The translations under genes and the position numbers were made by a program. From assembly GCA_030642635.1 (NCBI GenBank), contig DAOWNK010000079.1, positions 1-11,500 on the forward strand: DNA of 11,500 nt, in the 5' to 3' direction. The stretch comes from Pirellulales bacterium (lineage in GTDB: Bacteria > Planctomycetota > Planctomycetia > Pirellulales > Thermoguttaceae). Every line of letters begins with the position of its first letter. The first letter of the stretch is position 1. A model generated the notes under the pieces. That model was not told the DNA's origin. It was given only the letters and a program-made list of their open reading frames with translations, and ran no database searches. Shown one piece after another: positions 5,683 through 11,500 of the stretch.

Positions 5683-6795
5683 ATGGCCACGACGACGTTC
5701 CTCGAAGGCAGTGCAACCAGGACGTGGGGAGGTCATCAGGCCGTCCGATGCTCCGACGAGTTGCTCGGCCGATACCAAACGATCCTGAAAGACCAACGCT
5801 TAAGTTGGACCGAGCACCACCGGTTGATCCAACTGCTGGGCGAGGGAGGGCAGGGAGTCGTTTATCTTACTAATCGGCGCGGCACCGACGATTTTACTTT
5901 GCCGGTGGCGCTGAAAATTTTCTCGCCCGAACACTACACCGACGAACGGTCCTACGACGAGGCCATGGGACGCATGGCGCAGGTCGCCGCCCAAGTGGCC
6001 CAAATTCAGCAGGACAATCTGCTCGACGTGCACAACTGGGTTGATCGCAGCCGCATCCGCATGATGGAAATGGAATGGGTAGACGGCTTCGACCTTTCCC
6101 GACTCCTTACCAAAAAAATGCTCGAGCGGGTGTACCAGCGCGTGAGCAACCGGCGCTGGAAGTACGTCAACCAGGTAATCGTCACCGCCGGGGCGATACA
6201 TCCGCGCGTGAAGCCGGGTATTGCAATCGCCGTGGTGCGCGATTGCCTTGCGGCGCTTGCGGCGTTGCACCGCGAGGGGATCGTTCACGGCGACATAAAG
6301 CCGTCGAACATCATGCTAAAACGAACCGGCAACGCGAAGATAGTCGATATCGGTTCGGCCTTCGCGCCGGACAATCCACCGCCGCGACGCAGTTGCACAC
6401 CTACCTACGCCGCCCCGGAAGTGCTCGAAGGCAGTGAAAGCTCGCCGCGCAGCGACCTGGCCAGCCTCGGCTACGTTCTGATCGAGATGCTTGCAGGTAA
6501 ACCGGTGTTTGCCGGAAAGGCGAACGTCCAGGAACTCTTGGAAGCAAAACGATTCCTCGCCCAAAAACTATCGAGTATTCTGCCCGACGAGGTAGTTCGC
6601 AACGATCTGCTGATGAGCTTCTGCCGCGGTCTGGTCGCACCCGACCCTATGCGGCGGTTCCCCAGCGCCGAGGCGGCCGACCTGGTCAAGGAGGGCGCGG
6701 CCAGCTTCCATCGCCAGTTGATCAAGAGCGATCTGGCCAGCGAGTACGACAACGAAATCCGGCTTTGGCTGGAAGAGTTGGACGGTTTGGACTGA
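5683..6795 (+). CDS. Soluble serine/threonine protein kinase
   Basis: A 370-residue eukaryotic-like protein kinase. The glycine loop GEGGQGVVY is at 53-61, the ATP-anchoring Lys is K78 in VALKIF, and the hinge region is MEMEWVDGFDL (128-138). The catalytic loop HGDIKPSNI (202-210) has D204 with Gly replacing the usual Arg (HGD for HRD). The metal motif reads DIG (222-224) instead of DFG, and APE is at 244-246. A helix-C glutamate is hard to place: the segment is Met/Ala/Gln-rich (MGRMAQVAAQVAQIQ). An insert of roughly 25 residues (150-178) precedes helix E. There is no membrane segment or extra sensor domain, so it is cytoplasmic, with a short helical C-terminal tail. AAAGAGG lies 7 nt upstream of the ATG. 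It is monocistronic and convergent with the next gene at 14 bp. Its target is unknown. Confidence 0.88.
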   Translation: MATTTFLEGSATRTWGGHQAVRCSDELLGRYQTILKDQRLSWTEHHRLIQLLGEGGQGVVYLTNRRGTDDFTLPVALKIFSPEHYTDERSYDEAMGRMAQVAAQVAQIQQDNLLDVHNWVDRSRIRMMEMEWVDGFDLSRLLTKKMLERVYQRVSNRRWKYVNQVIVTAGAIHPRVKPGIAIAVVRDCLAALAALHREGIVHGDIKPSNIMLKRTGNAKIVDIGSAFAPDNPPPRRSCTPTYAAPEVLEGSESSPRSDLASLGYVLIEMLAGKPVFAGKANVQELLEAKRFLAQKLSSILPDEVVRNDLLMSFCRGLVAPDPMRRFPSAEAADLVKEGAASFHRQLIKSDLASEYDNEIRLWLEELDGLD

Positions 6796-6809
6796 AGTTC
6801 CGCCGCCAC

Positions 6810-8156
6810 TCAAAGCACCTTGGTAAAGCCGGGCATGGCTATCGGATAGCTGCCTTGCGCGTCCGGCTCGACCGGCGGGTCGGACTCCATCGCAAAGTCG
6901 TCCAGCCCAGGCGCCAGAACCAACTCTGAGGCCAACGCCTTCTCCCAGGTTATCTCCTTACCCGATTCTGCGGCCATGCGGCCGAGAATGCCGGTCATCG
7001 CCGCATAGGCGCACCGCTGCGTTTCATTGTACGGCTTGTCCCGGCGGATCGCTTCGAACAACATGTCGTGCTCCACCTGGTACGCATTGCCCCCGGGTCC
7101 CTTGTACTCCCAAATTTGATTGTCGCGCGTCTGATTGTGCGATTTATAGAGGCGGGGCTGGCGAATCCCTTCGCCGAGAACGGCGGAACCTTTCGTGCCG
7201 TGGACCACGTCGCCGAAAAAGCCCCAGCACCCGTTCATGTGCCGGCCTTGGGCCATCAGCCGCGTGCCGTCGGCAAAGGTGTATTCGACCGAGTAATGGT
7301 CGAAGAGTTGGTCCGGCTTGTCGCGGACCTGGCGCCCTCCTTGACCCTGGGCCGAAACCGGCCAGGCGCCCTTGACCCAGCAGCACACGTCGAGGTTGTG
7401 GATCAGCCAGTCCAGAATGAAGCTGCCGTTCAGCCAGGTAAAGTTGCTGTAGTTCTGAATCTGGTGGGCCAACTCGCTCGTGCCCTCCCGCTTTGGCTTG
7501 TAACCGACCGGGCCGTGCTCGCGGTAGGCCCAACATGTGACGACCTCGCCGATACCGCCGTCGTGCACCCGGCGGACCGCCGCTTCCAACGCCGGGTAGT
7601 GGCGACTCATCAAGCCGCCGGCGATCTTGAGATTCTTCTTCGCGGCCTCCTCGCCTGCCTTAAGCACACGGCGGACGCCGGGCGCATCGACGGCGAACGA
7701 CTTCTCCATAAACACGTTGCGCCCATTGGCGACTGCGTATTCCAGATGGCTCGGCCGGAAGGCCGGGGGCGTGGCCAGCACGACCACGTCCGCCTTGTCC
7801 AGGCAATCGATCGCTTTCTTGTACGCATCGAAACCGACGAATTGACGTTCCTTGGAAACCTCGACCTGCTTGCCGAACCGCTTTGAGAGGTTTTGCAAAC
7901 TGCTCTGGATTCGGTTTTCGAAGACGTCGGCCATGGCTACCAGCTTGACTGGGCCGCCGGTGGTGGAAAGGGCGTTCGCCGCGGCTCCGGCGCCCCGGCC
8001 GCCGCAACCGACCAGGCAGACTTTTAACGTGTCGTCGCCGGCCGCATGTACACTTCGACCGATAGCCAGGCTACCGGCCATCGCCGTGCCGGCCAACGCT
8101 GTCGATGCCTTCAAGAAACTACGCCGCGATGTTTGTACATTACCCGGCTTAGACAT
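6810..8156 (-). CDS. Exported Gfo/Idh/MocA family oxidoreductase (Tat signal), 448 aa
   Basis: An NAD(P)-dependent sugar oxidoreductase-type protein with a canonical twin-arginine signal: SRRSFLK (R11-R12), hydrophobic ALAGTAMAGSLAIG and a likely cleavage after VHA (residue 38). The Rossmann motif is KVCLVGCGGRGAG (45-57). The EKP triad reads EKS (151-153), keeping the Lys, followed by a conserved-looking GLMSRHY (181-187). It is expected outside the cytoplasmic membrane, exported folded with its cofactor. I chose ATG 8156 because GGAG lies 9 nt upstream; the longer open frame begins with a TTG (8171) that overlaps that GGAG. It is the last gene of the second sugar module, separated from the DUF6807 gene by a REPIN-like repeat. 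Exact substrate unknown; oxidation of a sugar hydroxyl is the family expectation. Confidence 0.88.
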   Translation of the reverse strand: MSKPGNVQTSRRSFLKASTALAGTAMAGSLAIGRSVHAAGDDTLKVCLVGCGGRGAGAAANALSTTGGPVKLVAMADVFENRIQSSLQNLSKRFGKQVEVSKERQFVGFDAYKKAIDCLDKADVVVLATPPAFRPSHLEYAVANGRNVFMEKSFAVDAPGVRRVLKAGEEAAKKNLKIAGGLMSRHYPALEAAVRRVHDGGIGEVVTCWAYREHGPVGYKPKREGTSELAHQIQNYSNFTWLNGSFILDWLIHNLDVCCWVKGAWPVSAQGQGGRQVRDKPDQLFDHYSVEYTFADGTRLMAQGRHMNGCWGFFGDVVHGTKGSAVLGEGIRQPRLYKSHNQTRDNQIWEYKGPGGNAYQVEHDMLFEAIRRDKPYNETQRCAYAAMTGILGRMAAESGKEITWEKALASELVLAPGLDDFAMESDPPVEPDAQGSYPIAMPGFTKVL

Positions 8157-8178
8157 TGTAATATTCTCCAATAATACG

Positions 8179-8247
8179 TAGTGTGCGTGAAACGCACCAA
8201 TTTAATTGTCGATTGGTTTTACATTATGGTGCGTTTCACGCACCCTA
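8179..8247. repeat. REPIN-like inverted pair, GTGCGT family
   Basis: Arms 8179-8199 and 8227-8247 are inverted copies (20 of 21, perfect over the inner 17 bp) around a 27-bp AT-rich spacer. Each arm is itself a hairpin: GTGCGT-GAA-ACGCAC on the left and GTGCGT-TTC-ACGCAC on the right. Outer ends read TAG/CTA; the right-hand CTA (8245-8247) is the stop codon of the DUF6807 gene. It fills the whole gap between that gene and the oxidoreductase, so a transcript through the operon would carry it. The sequence is unrelated to the repeat at 1618-1690, but the architecture is the same. Confidence 0.85.
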
Positions 8248-9201
8248 CTGCTTGGTGATCCACTGCCGATATATCTGCTCGATTCGAGCAGCTTCCACAC
8301 AGCCGTCGCACAACACGACAGCGTATTGTAACGTCAACGGTTGTTCGGCTTTTATTACCAGCGGTTCTTTCCATAGATTCAATGTTGCCGATAGGTACGC
8401 AAACCGTTTGGGCATGGTGAACATAACGGCCGGGTGCCGTGGGTTTTTCGGATGATCGAATATCGCAACCGTAACCGGCTTGCCGTCGGCCGGGGCGGTG
8501 TACGCGCACCATCTCGATCGGACCAGCCGTTGGCTGTCTCGCGCCGGCTGGCCGTCTTTTCCGTCCGCGTTGAAGAACCTGCCGACCTTGTCCATCGACT
8601 CGACAAACCGCATGCCCAGACCGTAATAATGTGACCCGGTGAGTGTAACCGAATTTTTGTCCGGCGACGGTTGGAGACATGTCCGCCATATCAATAGTGT
8701 TGCCTTCGGTTCCTTGGTTCGACACACTTCAATCGTGCGGCGTTCTTGCAGCAGCGGCTTTTCGGATTTTGGATCGACCCAATCAAGCTGCTGCGTAAAT
8801 GCGGCCCAAGCGAGTCCGTCGCGGGCAAACGTCTTCACATTGCCCAGCGACCGGTGTTTCTGGCAGCCATTACCTTCTCGCTCCTCCCAAAAACCGACAC
8901 CGTCGACCGCAACGGCAAACATCAGACCATGGTGATGCTTATGGTCGGCCGGCGAATCGCGCAGCACGTTCACCCCGCCGGGCGAGAAGAACTGCTTGGC
9001 GTACGGCTTCATCGGCCGTTGAAGAAATTGGTATCTCAACACGGGCATATCGCCTGCATTGATCGACACGCTGGACCGGTCGGCAGTGATTTGCAAATGG
9101 TCTTGCCCTTGCCCGAACAGCGGGAGCACACCGGCGAAGAAAATCATGCACATCAGCATGGTAGCACACAGGAATTTGTTTTTGTTCGGTTTCGTGTTCA
9201 T
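8245..9201 (-). CDS. Secreted DUF6807 (PmoA-like) family protein
   Basis: A 318-residue protein of the family once labelled methane oxygenase PmoA (PF14100, now DUF6807); it is not a methane monooxygenase subunit. Residues about 10-30 form a signal peptide (FLCATMLMCMIFFAGVLPLF), so it is exported or lipid-free periplasmic. The hallmark is DHKHHHGLMFAV (86-97), a histidine cluster that could bind metal, preceded by FSPGGVNVLRD. Other family-type segments are GFWEERE (103-109) and HYYGLGMRF near the middle. The beta-rich fold is thought to resemble sugar-binding or lyase-type sandwiches; the activity is not established to my knowledge. ATG 9201 is preceded by GGGGA at 7 nt. It lies between the isomerase and the exported oxidoreductase, fitting a sugar-catabolic module. 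Confidence 0.85.
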   Translation of the reverse strand: MNTKPNKNKFLCATMLMCMIFFAGVLPLFGQGQDHLQITADRSSVSINAGDMPVLRYQFLQRPMKPYAKQFFSPGGVNVLRDSPADHKHHHGLMFAVAVDGVGFWEEREGNGCQKHRSLGNVKTFARDGLAWAAFTQQLDWVDPKSEKPLLQERRTIEVCRTKEPKATLLIWRTCLQPSPDKNSVTLTGSHYYGLGMRFVESMDKVGRFFNADGKDGQPARDSQRLVRSRWCAYTAPADGKPVTVAIFDHPKNPRHPAVMFTMPKRFAYLSATLNLWKEPLVIKAEQPLTLQYAVVLCDGCVEAARIEQIYRQWITKQ

Positions 9202-9221
9202 TATGTTTCCCCGTTACATAT

Positions 9222-9248
9222 GCCCCCGCATGCAATACGGGGGCTTTT
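9222..9248 (+). terminator. GC hairpin with short T-run, possible weak terminator or attenuator
   Basis: GCCCCCG (9222-9228) pairs with CGGGGGC (9238-9244) around a 9-nt loop, and four T residues follow on the plus strand. The only genes here run on the minus strand, where the same 7-bp stem forms just upstream of the DUF6807 ribosome-binding site but lacks a following U-run. It may be an intra-operon stem affecting expression or mRNA decay rather than a true terminator. Confidence 0.35.
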
Positions 9249-9271
9249 ACACTACCGCCTACCGCCCACTT

Positions 9272-10099
9272 CTACACAATCCCTTGCAAATACTTGATGC
9301 TCCGCTCGGCCTGGTCGATTTCGCCGCACTCCACACAAAGCACACAATTGCGATTGTGTCTTTTAACGATGTCGATCACCCGGGGCCAGTCGATTATACC
9401 CTCGCCGCAGGCGCAGCCGACCGGCGTGCCGGTTACGTTGCCCCGCTCCGCGTCGCTCTGGTGGTCGCTGATGTCCTTGGCGTGCATGTGGCAGACCCGG
9501 TCGGCAATTGTTTCGAGCATCTCGTATGGATCGTCGTTCCCGCCCAGGTAATAGTTGCCCGTGTCCCAGTTGACCATCCAGTACGGGCTGTCCGAGAGTT
9601 CCAACAGTCGCAAAAAGGTGTCGCGGCGGACGGTGTACTGCTGGTGCGGCTCCAGGCCGACGGCAACACCGTATCGCGCGGCGGTCTTCATCACCTGCCG
9701 GACAGTATACCGCATTATATCAAACGCTTCGTCGTCCGACATCCACTCCGGTTTAATGCCCTCGTCGGTGTTCACCACCGGTGCGCCGATGTCGCTGGCG
9801 TAGCGGATCGCCTGGGTCAGATACGGAACGGCCACCTCGGGGCGCATCAGCATACAATGTGCGCTAACGGCCGACGGCTTCAACTCCAACGCATCGAGTT
9901 GCTCCTTGACCTCCAACGGGTCGTCCTGCATCGACAGCATGTGGTAATACCCGCCCAGCGCCAAAAGGTCGTAGCCGGTGGCCACGCACGGCTCGATGTA
10001 CTTGTATCCGAACCGTGCGGCCAGTTCGATCCCCTCGCGGAACGACTTTTCCGCATGACCGACGAAGACCAGGTTCAAACCGATTTCGATGTTGCTCAT
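9272..10099 (-). CDS. Sugar phosphate isomerase/epimerase-like TIM barrel
   Basis: A 275-residue xylose-isomerase-like TIM barrel. Candidate metal ligands are E150 in VGLEPHQQ, D179 in VNWDTGNY, H206 in HMHAKDIS and E257 in CVECGE, with a GEGIIDW loop at 232-238. These spacings match the AP_endonuc_2 superfamily but the sequence differs clearly from the first isomerase (742-1584), so it is not a recent duplicate. It is cytoplasmic by lack of a signal. A run of Cys residues (CACGEG, 229-234) near the H206 ligand is unusual. The start ATG 10099 follows GGATGGG about 6 nt upstream. It is the first intact gene downstream of the AraC-family regulator and leads the DUF6807-oxidoreductase series. 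Likely role: isomerisation or epimerisation of a keto-sugar; substrate unknown. Confidence 0.88.
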   Translation of the reverse strand: MSNIEIGLNLVFVGHAEKSFREGIELAARFGYKYIEPCVATGYDLLALGGYYHMLSMQDDPLEVKEQLDALELKPSAVSAHCMLMRPEVAVPYLTQAIRYASDIGAPVVNTDEGIKPEWMSDDEAFDIMRYTVRQVMKTAARYGVAVGLEPHQQYTVRRDTFLRLLELSDSPYWMVNWDTGNYYLGGNDDPYEMLETIADRVCHMHAKDISDHQSDAERGNVTGTPVGCACGEGIIDWPRVIDIVKRHNRNCVLCVECGEIDQAERSIKYLQGIV

Positions 10100-10123
10100 A
10101 TGTTACCCATCCTATATTTACCA

Positions 10124-10129
10124 ATTATA
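10124..10129 (-). promoter_or_regulatory. Candidate -10 box for the second sugar operon
   Basis: A perfect TATAAT on the minus strand lies 25 bp upstream of the isomerase ATG. No good -35 hexamer is found 16-18 bp further up, which is the arrangement expected of a promoter needing an activator, such as the neighbouring AraC-family protein. The stretch 10130-10223 between it and the cloverleaf repeat is AT-richer and could hold an operator, but no clear half-site pair was seen. Confidence 0.4.
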
Positions 10130-10223
10130 TCTACTACTGATACCATTGTGTTCTCTTATGGAGCCTATGTCGTCTAATTTTTCCCAGTGAATAAAGTTGC
10201 ACATACGGCCTGTTGGAGGGAGT

Positions 10224-10284
10224 GTTCGTAGTGACCGCATTCATGCGGTTTTGGACAACCCCGATGAATCGGGGCACTACGAAC
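10224..10284. repeat. Cloverleaf-like repeat: outer stem plus two TTCA-loop hairpins
   Basis: A perfect 10-bp outer stem, GTTCGTAGTG (10224-10233) with CACTACGAAC (10275-10284), encloses two hairpins: ACCGCA-TTCA-TGCGGT (10234-10249) and CCCCGAT-GA-ATCGGGG (10259-10274), joined by 9 nt. Read outward-in from each end, both arms have the same 10-bp end and the same TTCA loop, but the 6-bp stems differ at three positions with pairing preserved. The right outer stem contains the TAG stop of the AraC-family gene (10277-10279). It is a REPIN-like unit of a third sequence type. Confidence 0.85.
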
Positions 10285-11276
10285 GGGTCCGGAATGCCAG
10301 CGGCGTGCGGCCGAAGTGGCGGCGGAACAGCGTGGCGAAATACTGGCTCGAGGAAAACCCGCAAGCCATGGCGATATCCAGCACGCTCATCTGCGGCTGG
10401 TCGAGCAGTAGCTTTGAAGCTGCCTCGAGTCGGCAGTGGTTCAGGTACTCGATCGGCGCCATGTTGGTAAGCTGCTTGCAGTGGTGTGTGAAGTGCGTTG
10501 TGCCCAGGTCGCACTGCCCGGCCATCTGTTTGAGCGTCCATTCCTGTGCCAGGTGTTCAAGATTTCCGCTCAGGTCGTCCAGGAACAGTTCTACGGTGCG
10601 GCGGGTGCTCGAGAGCGACTCATCGAGTTCGACGTGATCATCACTGAACATCTCCAGCACCAGGACGAACAACTCGTTCAGGTGTACGGTAAGCCGTGAG
10701 ACGTTGCTGCCGTTGCGGTCGGTCTCGATTACTTTGCCGATCCGGCGGAAGCAATTCCGCAATTGGTCGCCGGCGGGCCAGACCGGTTGCTCGTTGTGTC
10801 TTAACACGTTTGTAAGCTGCTTCCGATCGCACCAGCCAGGCGGGCCACCGCCATGCCTGGTGCGGCCGATGGACCCCAACGTCAAGGATCAGCCAATACA
10901 GGCGCCCGGCCGTTACGTGCGGATCGCCCACGCGGTGCGGCTGCCAGGGCCGGGTGATTGTCAGGTCATTCGGTTGCAAGCGGCAACTGTGGTCATCGAC
11001 CGCAAATGCGAGCTGTCCGGTCTCGAGAAAGGTCAGCTCGATCCCCTCGTTGCGATGCCAGTCCAATCCCCAATCCTGATCGTGCTTGGCATCCCAAAAG
11101 CCGACCGTTTTCACACCCGGCAGGGCGTTCCGCTTAAGCCGCCGGCCCGGATAGTGACCGCGAGCCAACGCCTCAAGGCAGACATCTCCGGCTTCGACGG
11201 CCCGCACCACCGGCCGGCAGGTGTCGGCCTGGTATGTTTTTCCGTGTTCTTTGTAGATTGGCGGCAGCTTGGCCAT
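10277..11276 (-). pseudogene. AraC-family transcriptional regulator, frameshifted
   Basis: Two minus-strand frames together make one AraC-type regulator of about 332 residues. The N-terminal half (from ATG 11276, MAKLPPIYKEHGK, or TTG 11297) is a cupin-like effector domain, with ELTFLETGQLAFAV and PNDLTITRPWQPHRVG, ending at WRWPAWLV. The C-terminal half, in the next frame, resumes at DRKQLTNVLRHNEQPVW and carries the two helix-turn-helix motifs: WTLKQMAGQCDLGTTHFTHH and MSVLDIAMACGFSSSQYFAT, then LFRRHFGRTPLAFR. Codons run to 10830 in one frame and from 10828 in the other, leaving one extra base at about 10829 (or a 2- or 5-base deletion). It is either a true mutation or an assembly error. 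In intact form it would probably control the operon starting at 10099. An ISL3-like end lies 83 bp upstream. Confidence 0.8.
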
Positions 11277-11297
11277 CGGCGGGACCCGAATGTGCAA

Positions 11298-11359
11298 AAT
11301 TCTTCACTGAGCAGGATATGGTTATATACTCAAACTGTAAGCATATTAAAGCATTTTAA
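11298..11359 (-). promoter_or_regulatory. AT-rich leader of the AraC-family gene, promoter uncertain
   Basis: Between the IS end and the regulator start the minus strand is AT-rich and contains a TATAAC preceded at 18 bp by TTTAAT, a poor match to sigma70. The -35 region would sit close to the IS boundary at 11360, so native upstream control sequences may have been displaced by the insertion. No ribosome-binding site is strong for either the TTG (11297) or the ATG (11276). Confidence 0.25.
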
Positions 11360-11500
11360 GGCTCTTCCGTTTTTAAGTGCGAAGTCCGCACTTTTCGAGG
11401 GGTTGAGCTTTAGGGTTCAGAGGCCTTGATCCTCAACAACGAATGCTTGCTAACAGCTAGCATAAACTTACAAATACCATGTCCGGTCCGGCCGTGTCAA
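11360..11500. mobile_element. Left end of a second ISL3-like insertion sequence
   Basis: The 21-bp terminal repeat at 11360-11380 begins GGCTCTTCC at its outer edge, so the element runs rightwards out of the window. It is inverted relative to the copy at 119-139 and differs at one base. Directly inside is a perfect 7-bp hairpin (AAGTGCG-AAGTC-CGCACTT, 11375-11393) that overlaps the repeat. The first plausible start inside is ATG 11479 (MSGPAVS), in frame to the window edge and possibly the transposase N-terminus, though only seven codons are visible. The 8 bp outside the end are CATTTTAA, different from those at 140-147, so the two ends do not bound a single simple insertion. Confidence 0.65.
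11479..11500 (+). CDS. Possible transposase start (partial)
   Basis: An ATG at 11479, 119 bp inside the IS end, opens a frame reading MSGPAVS to the window edge. The distance from the terminal repeat fits where an IS transposase gene would begin, and the direction is inward as expected. No clear Shine-Dalgarno precedes it. Seven codons are too few to identify a product. Confidence 0.2.

Noticed and set aside
5403..5690. Minus-strand ORF with a YDKYDEYD stretch
   Set aside because: It spans the end of the dehydrogenase, repeats, and the kinase promoter; the Tyr/Asp run is just the antisense of the 9-bp tandem units.
6796..6809. Bidirectional terminator between the convergent kinase and oxidoreductase genes
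   Set aside because: The 14-bp gap has no inverted repeat or T-run.
7068..7886. Plus-strand ORF of 272 codons opposite the second oxidoreductase
   Set aside because: No family motifs; high GC makes antisense frames open, and the minus strand has Tat, Rossmann and EKS motifs.
9059..10177. Plus-strand ORF of 372 codons opposite the isomerase
   Set aside because: It covers the DUF6807 start, the hairpin and the whole isomerase; its composition is His/Val/Arg shadow with no recognisable domain.
140..11359. The two IS ends as the two termini of one inverted insertion
   Set aside because: The terminal repeats point inward, so the elements lie outside this span, and the adjoining 8-bp sequences (ATGAATCC and CATTTTAA) do not match.

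Overview
The window looks like a chromosomal accessory region of a planctomycete, probably Pirellulales-like. This is inferred from the gene families: twin-arginine-exported Gfo/Idh/MocA oxidoreductases, xylose-isomerase-like TIM barrels, a DUF6807 (PmoA-like) protein, a DoxX membrane protein and a soluble planctomycete-style Ser/Thr kinase. No rRNA, tRNA or CRISPR was seen.

Layout. (1) 1-139 is the right end of an ISL3-like insertion sequence lying mostly outside the window. It cuts a sodium:alanine symporter gene (minus strand, N-terminus at 438) after about 99 codons. (2) 4405-435, minus strand, is a tight operon: DoxX protein, exported Gfo/Idh/MocA oxidoreductase, sugar isomerase/epimerase-like TIM barrel, a small polyhydroxyalkanoic-acid-system-type protein, then the broken symporter. 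Two junctions are 4-bp stop/start overlaps and one gap is 4 bp. (3) 4478-5479, plus strand, is a divergent D-2-hydroxyacid dehydrogenase. (4) 5683-6795, plus strand, is a Ser/Thr kinase with its own sigma70-like promoter. (5) 11276-6810, minus strand, is a second sugar-type module: an AraC-family regulator (frameshifted), a second TIM-barrel isomerase, a secreted DUF6807 protein and a second exported Gfo/Idh/MocA oxidoreductase. (6) From 11360 onward is the left end of another ISL3-like element whose terminal repeat matches the first at 20 of 21 positions.

The two minus-strand modules each pair an exported NAD(P)-type sugar oxidoreductase with a TIM-barrel isomerase. The likely theme is oxidation and epimerisation of sugars or glycosides; the substrate cannot be read from the sequence. 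Transport (broken symporter) and control (frameshifted AraC) both look damaged.

The least ordinary signals are non-coding. Four intergenic stretches carry palindromic repeats, three built as paired inverted hairpins (REPIN-like) and one as a tandem pair. Two show compensatory base changes, and three supply the TAG stop codon of the adjacent gene. A promoter whose -10 box overlaps the only upstream ATG implies that the DoxX gene starts at a CTG behind a strong Shine-Dalgarno.
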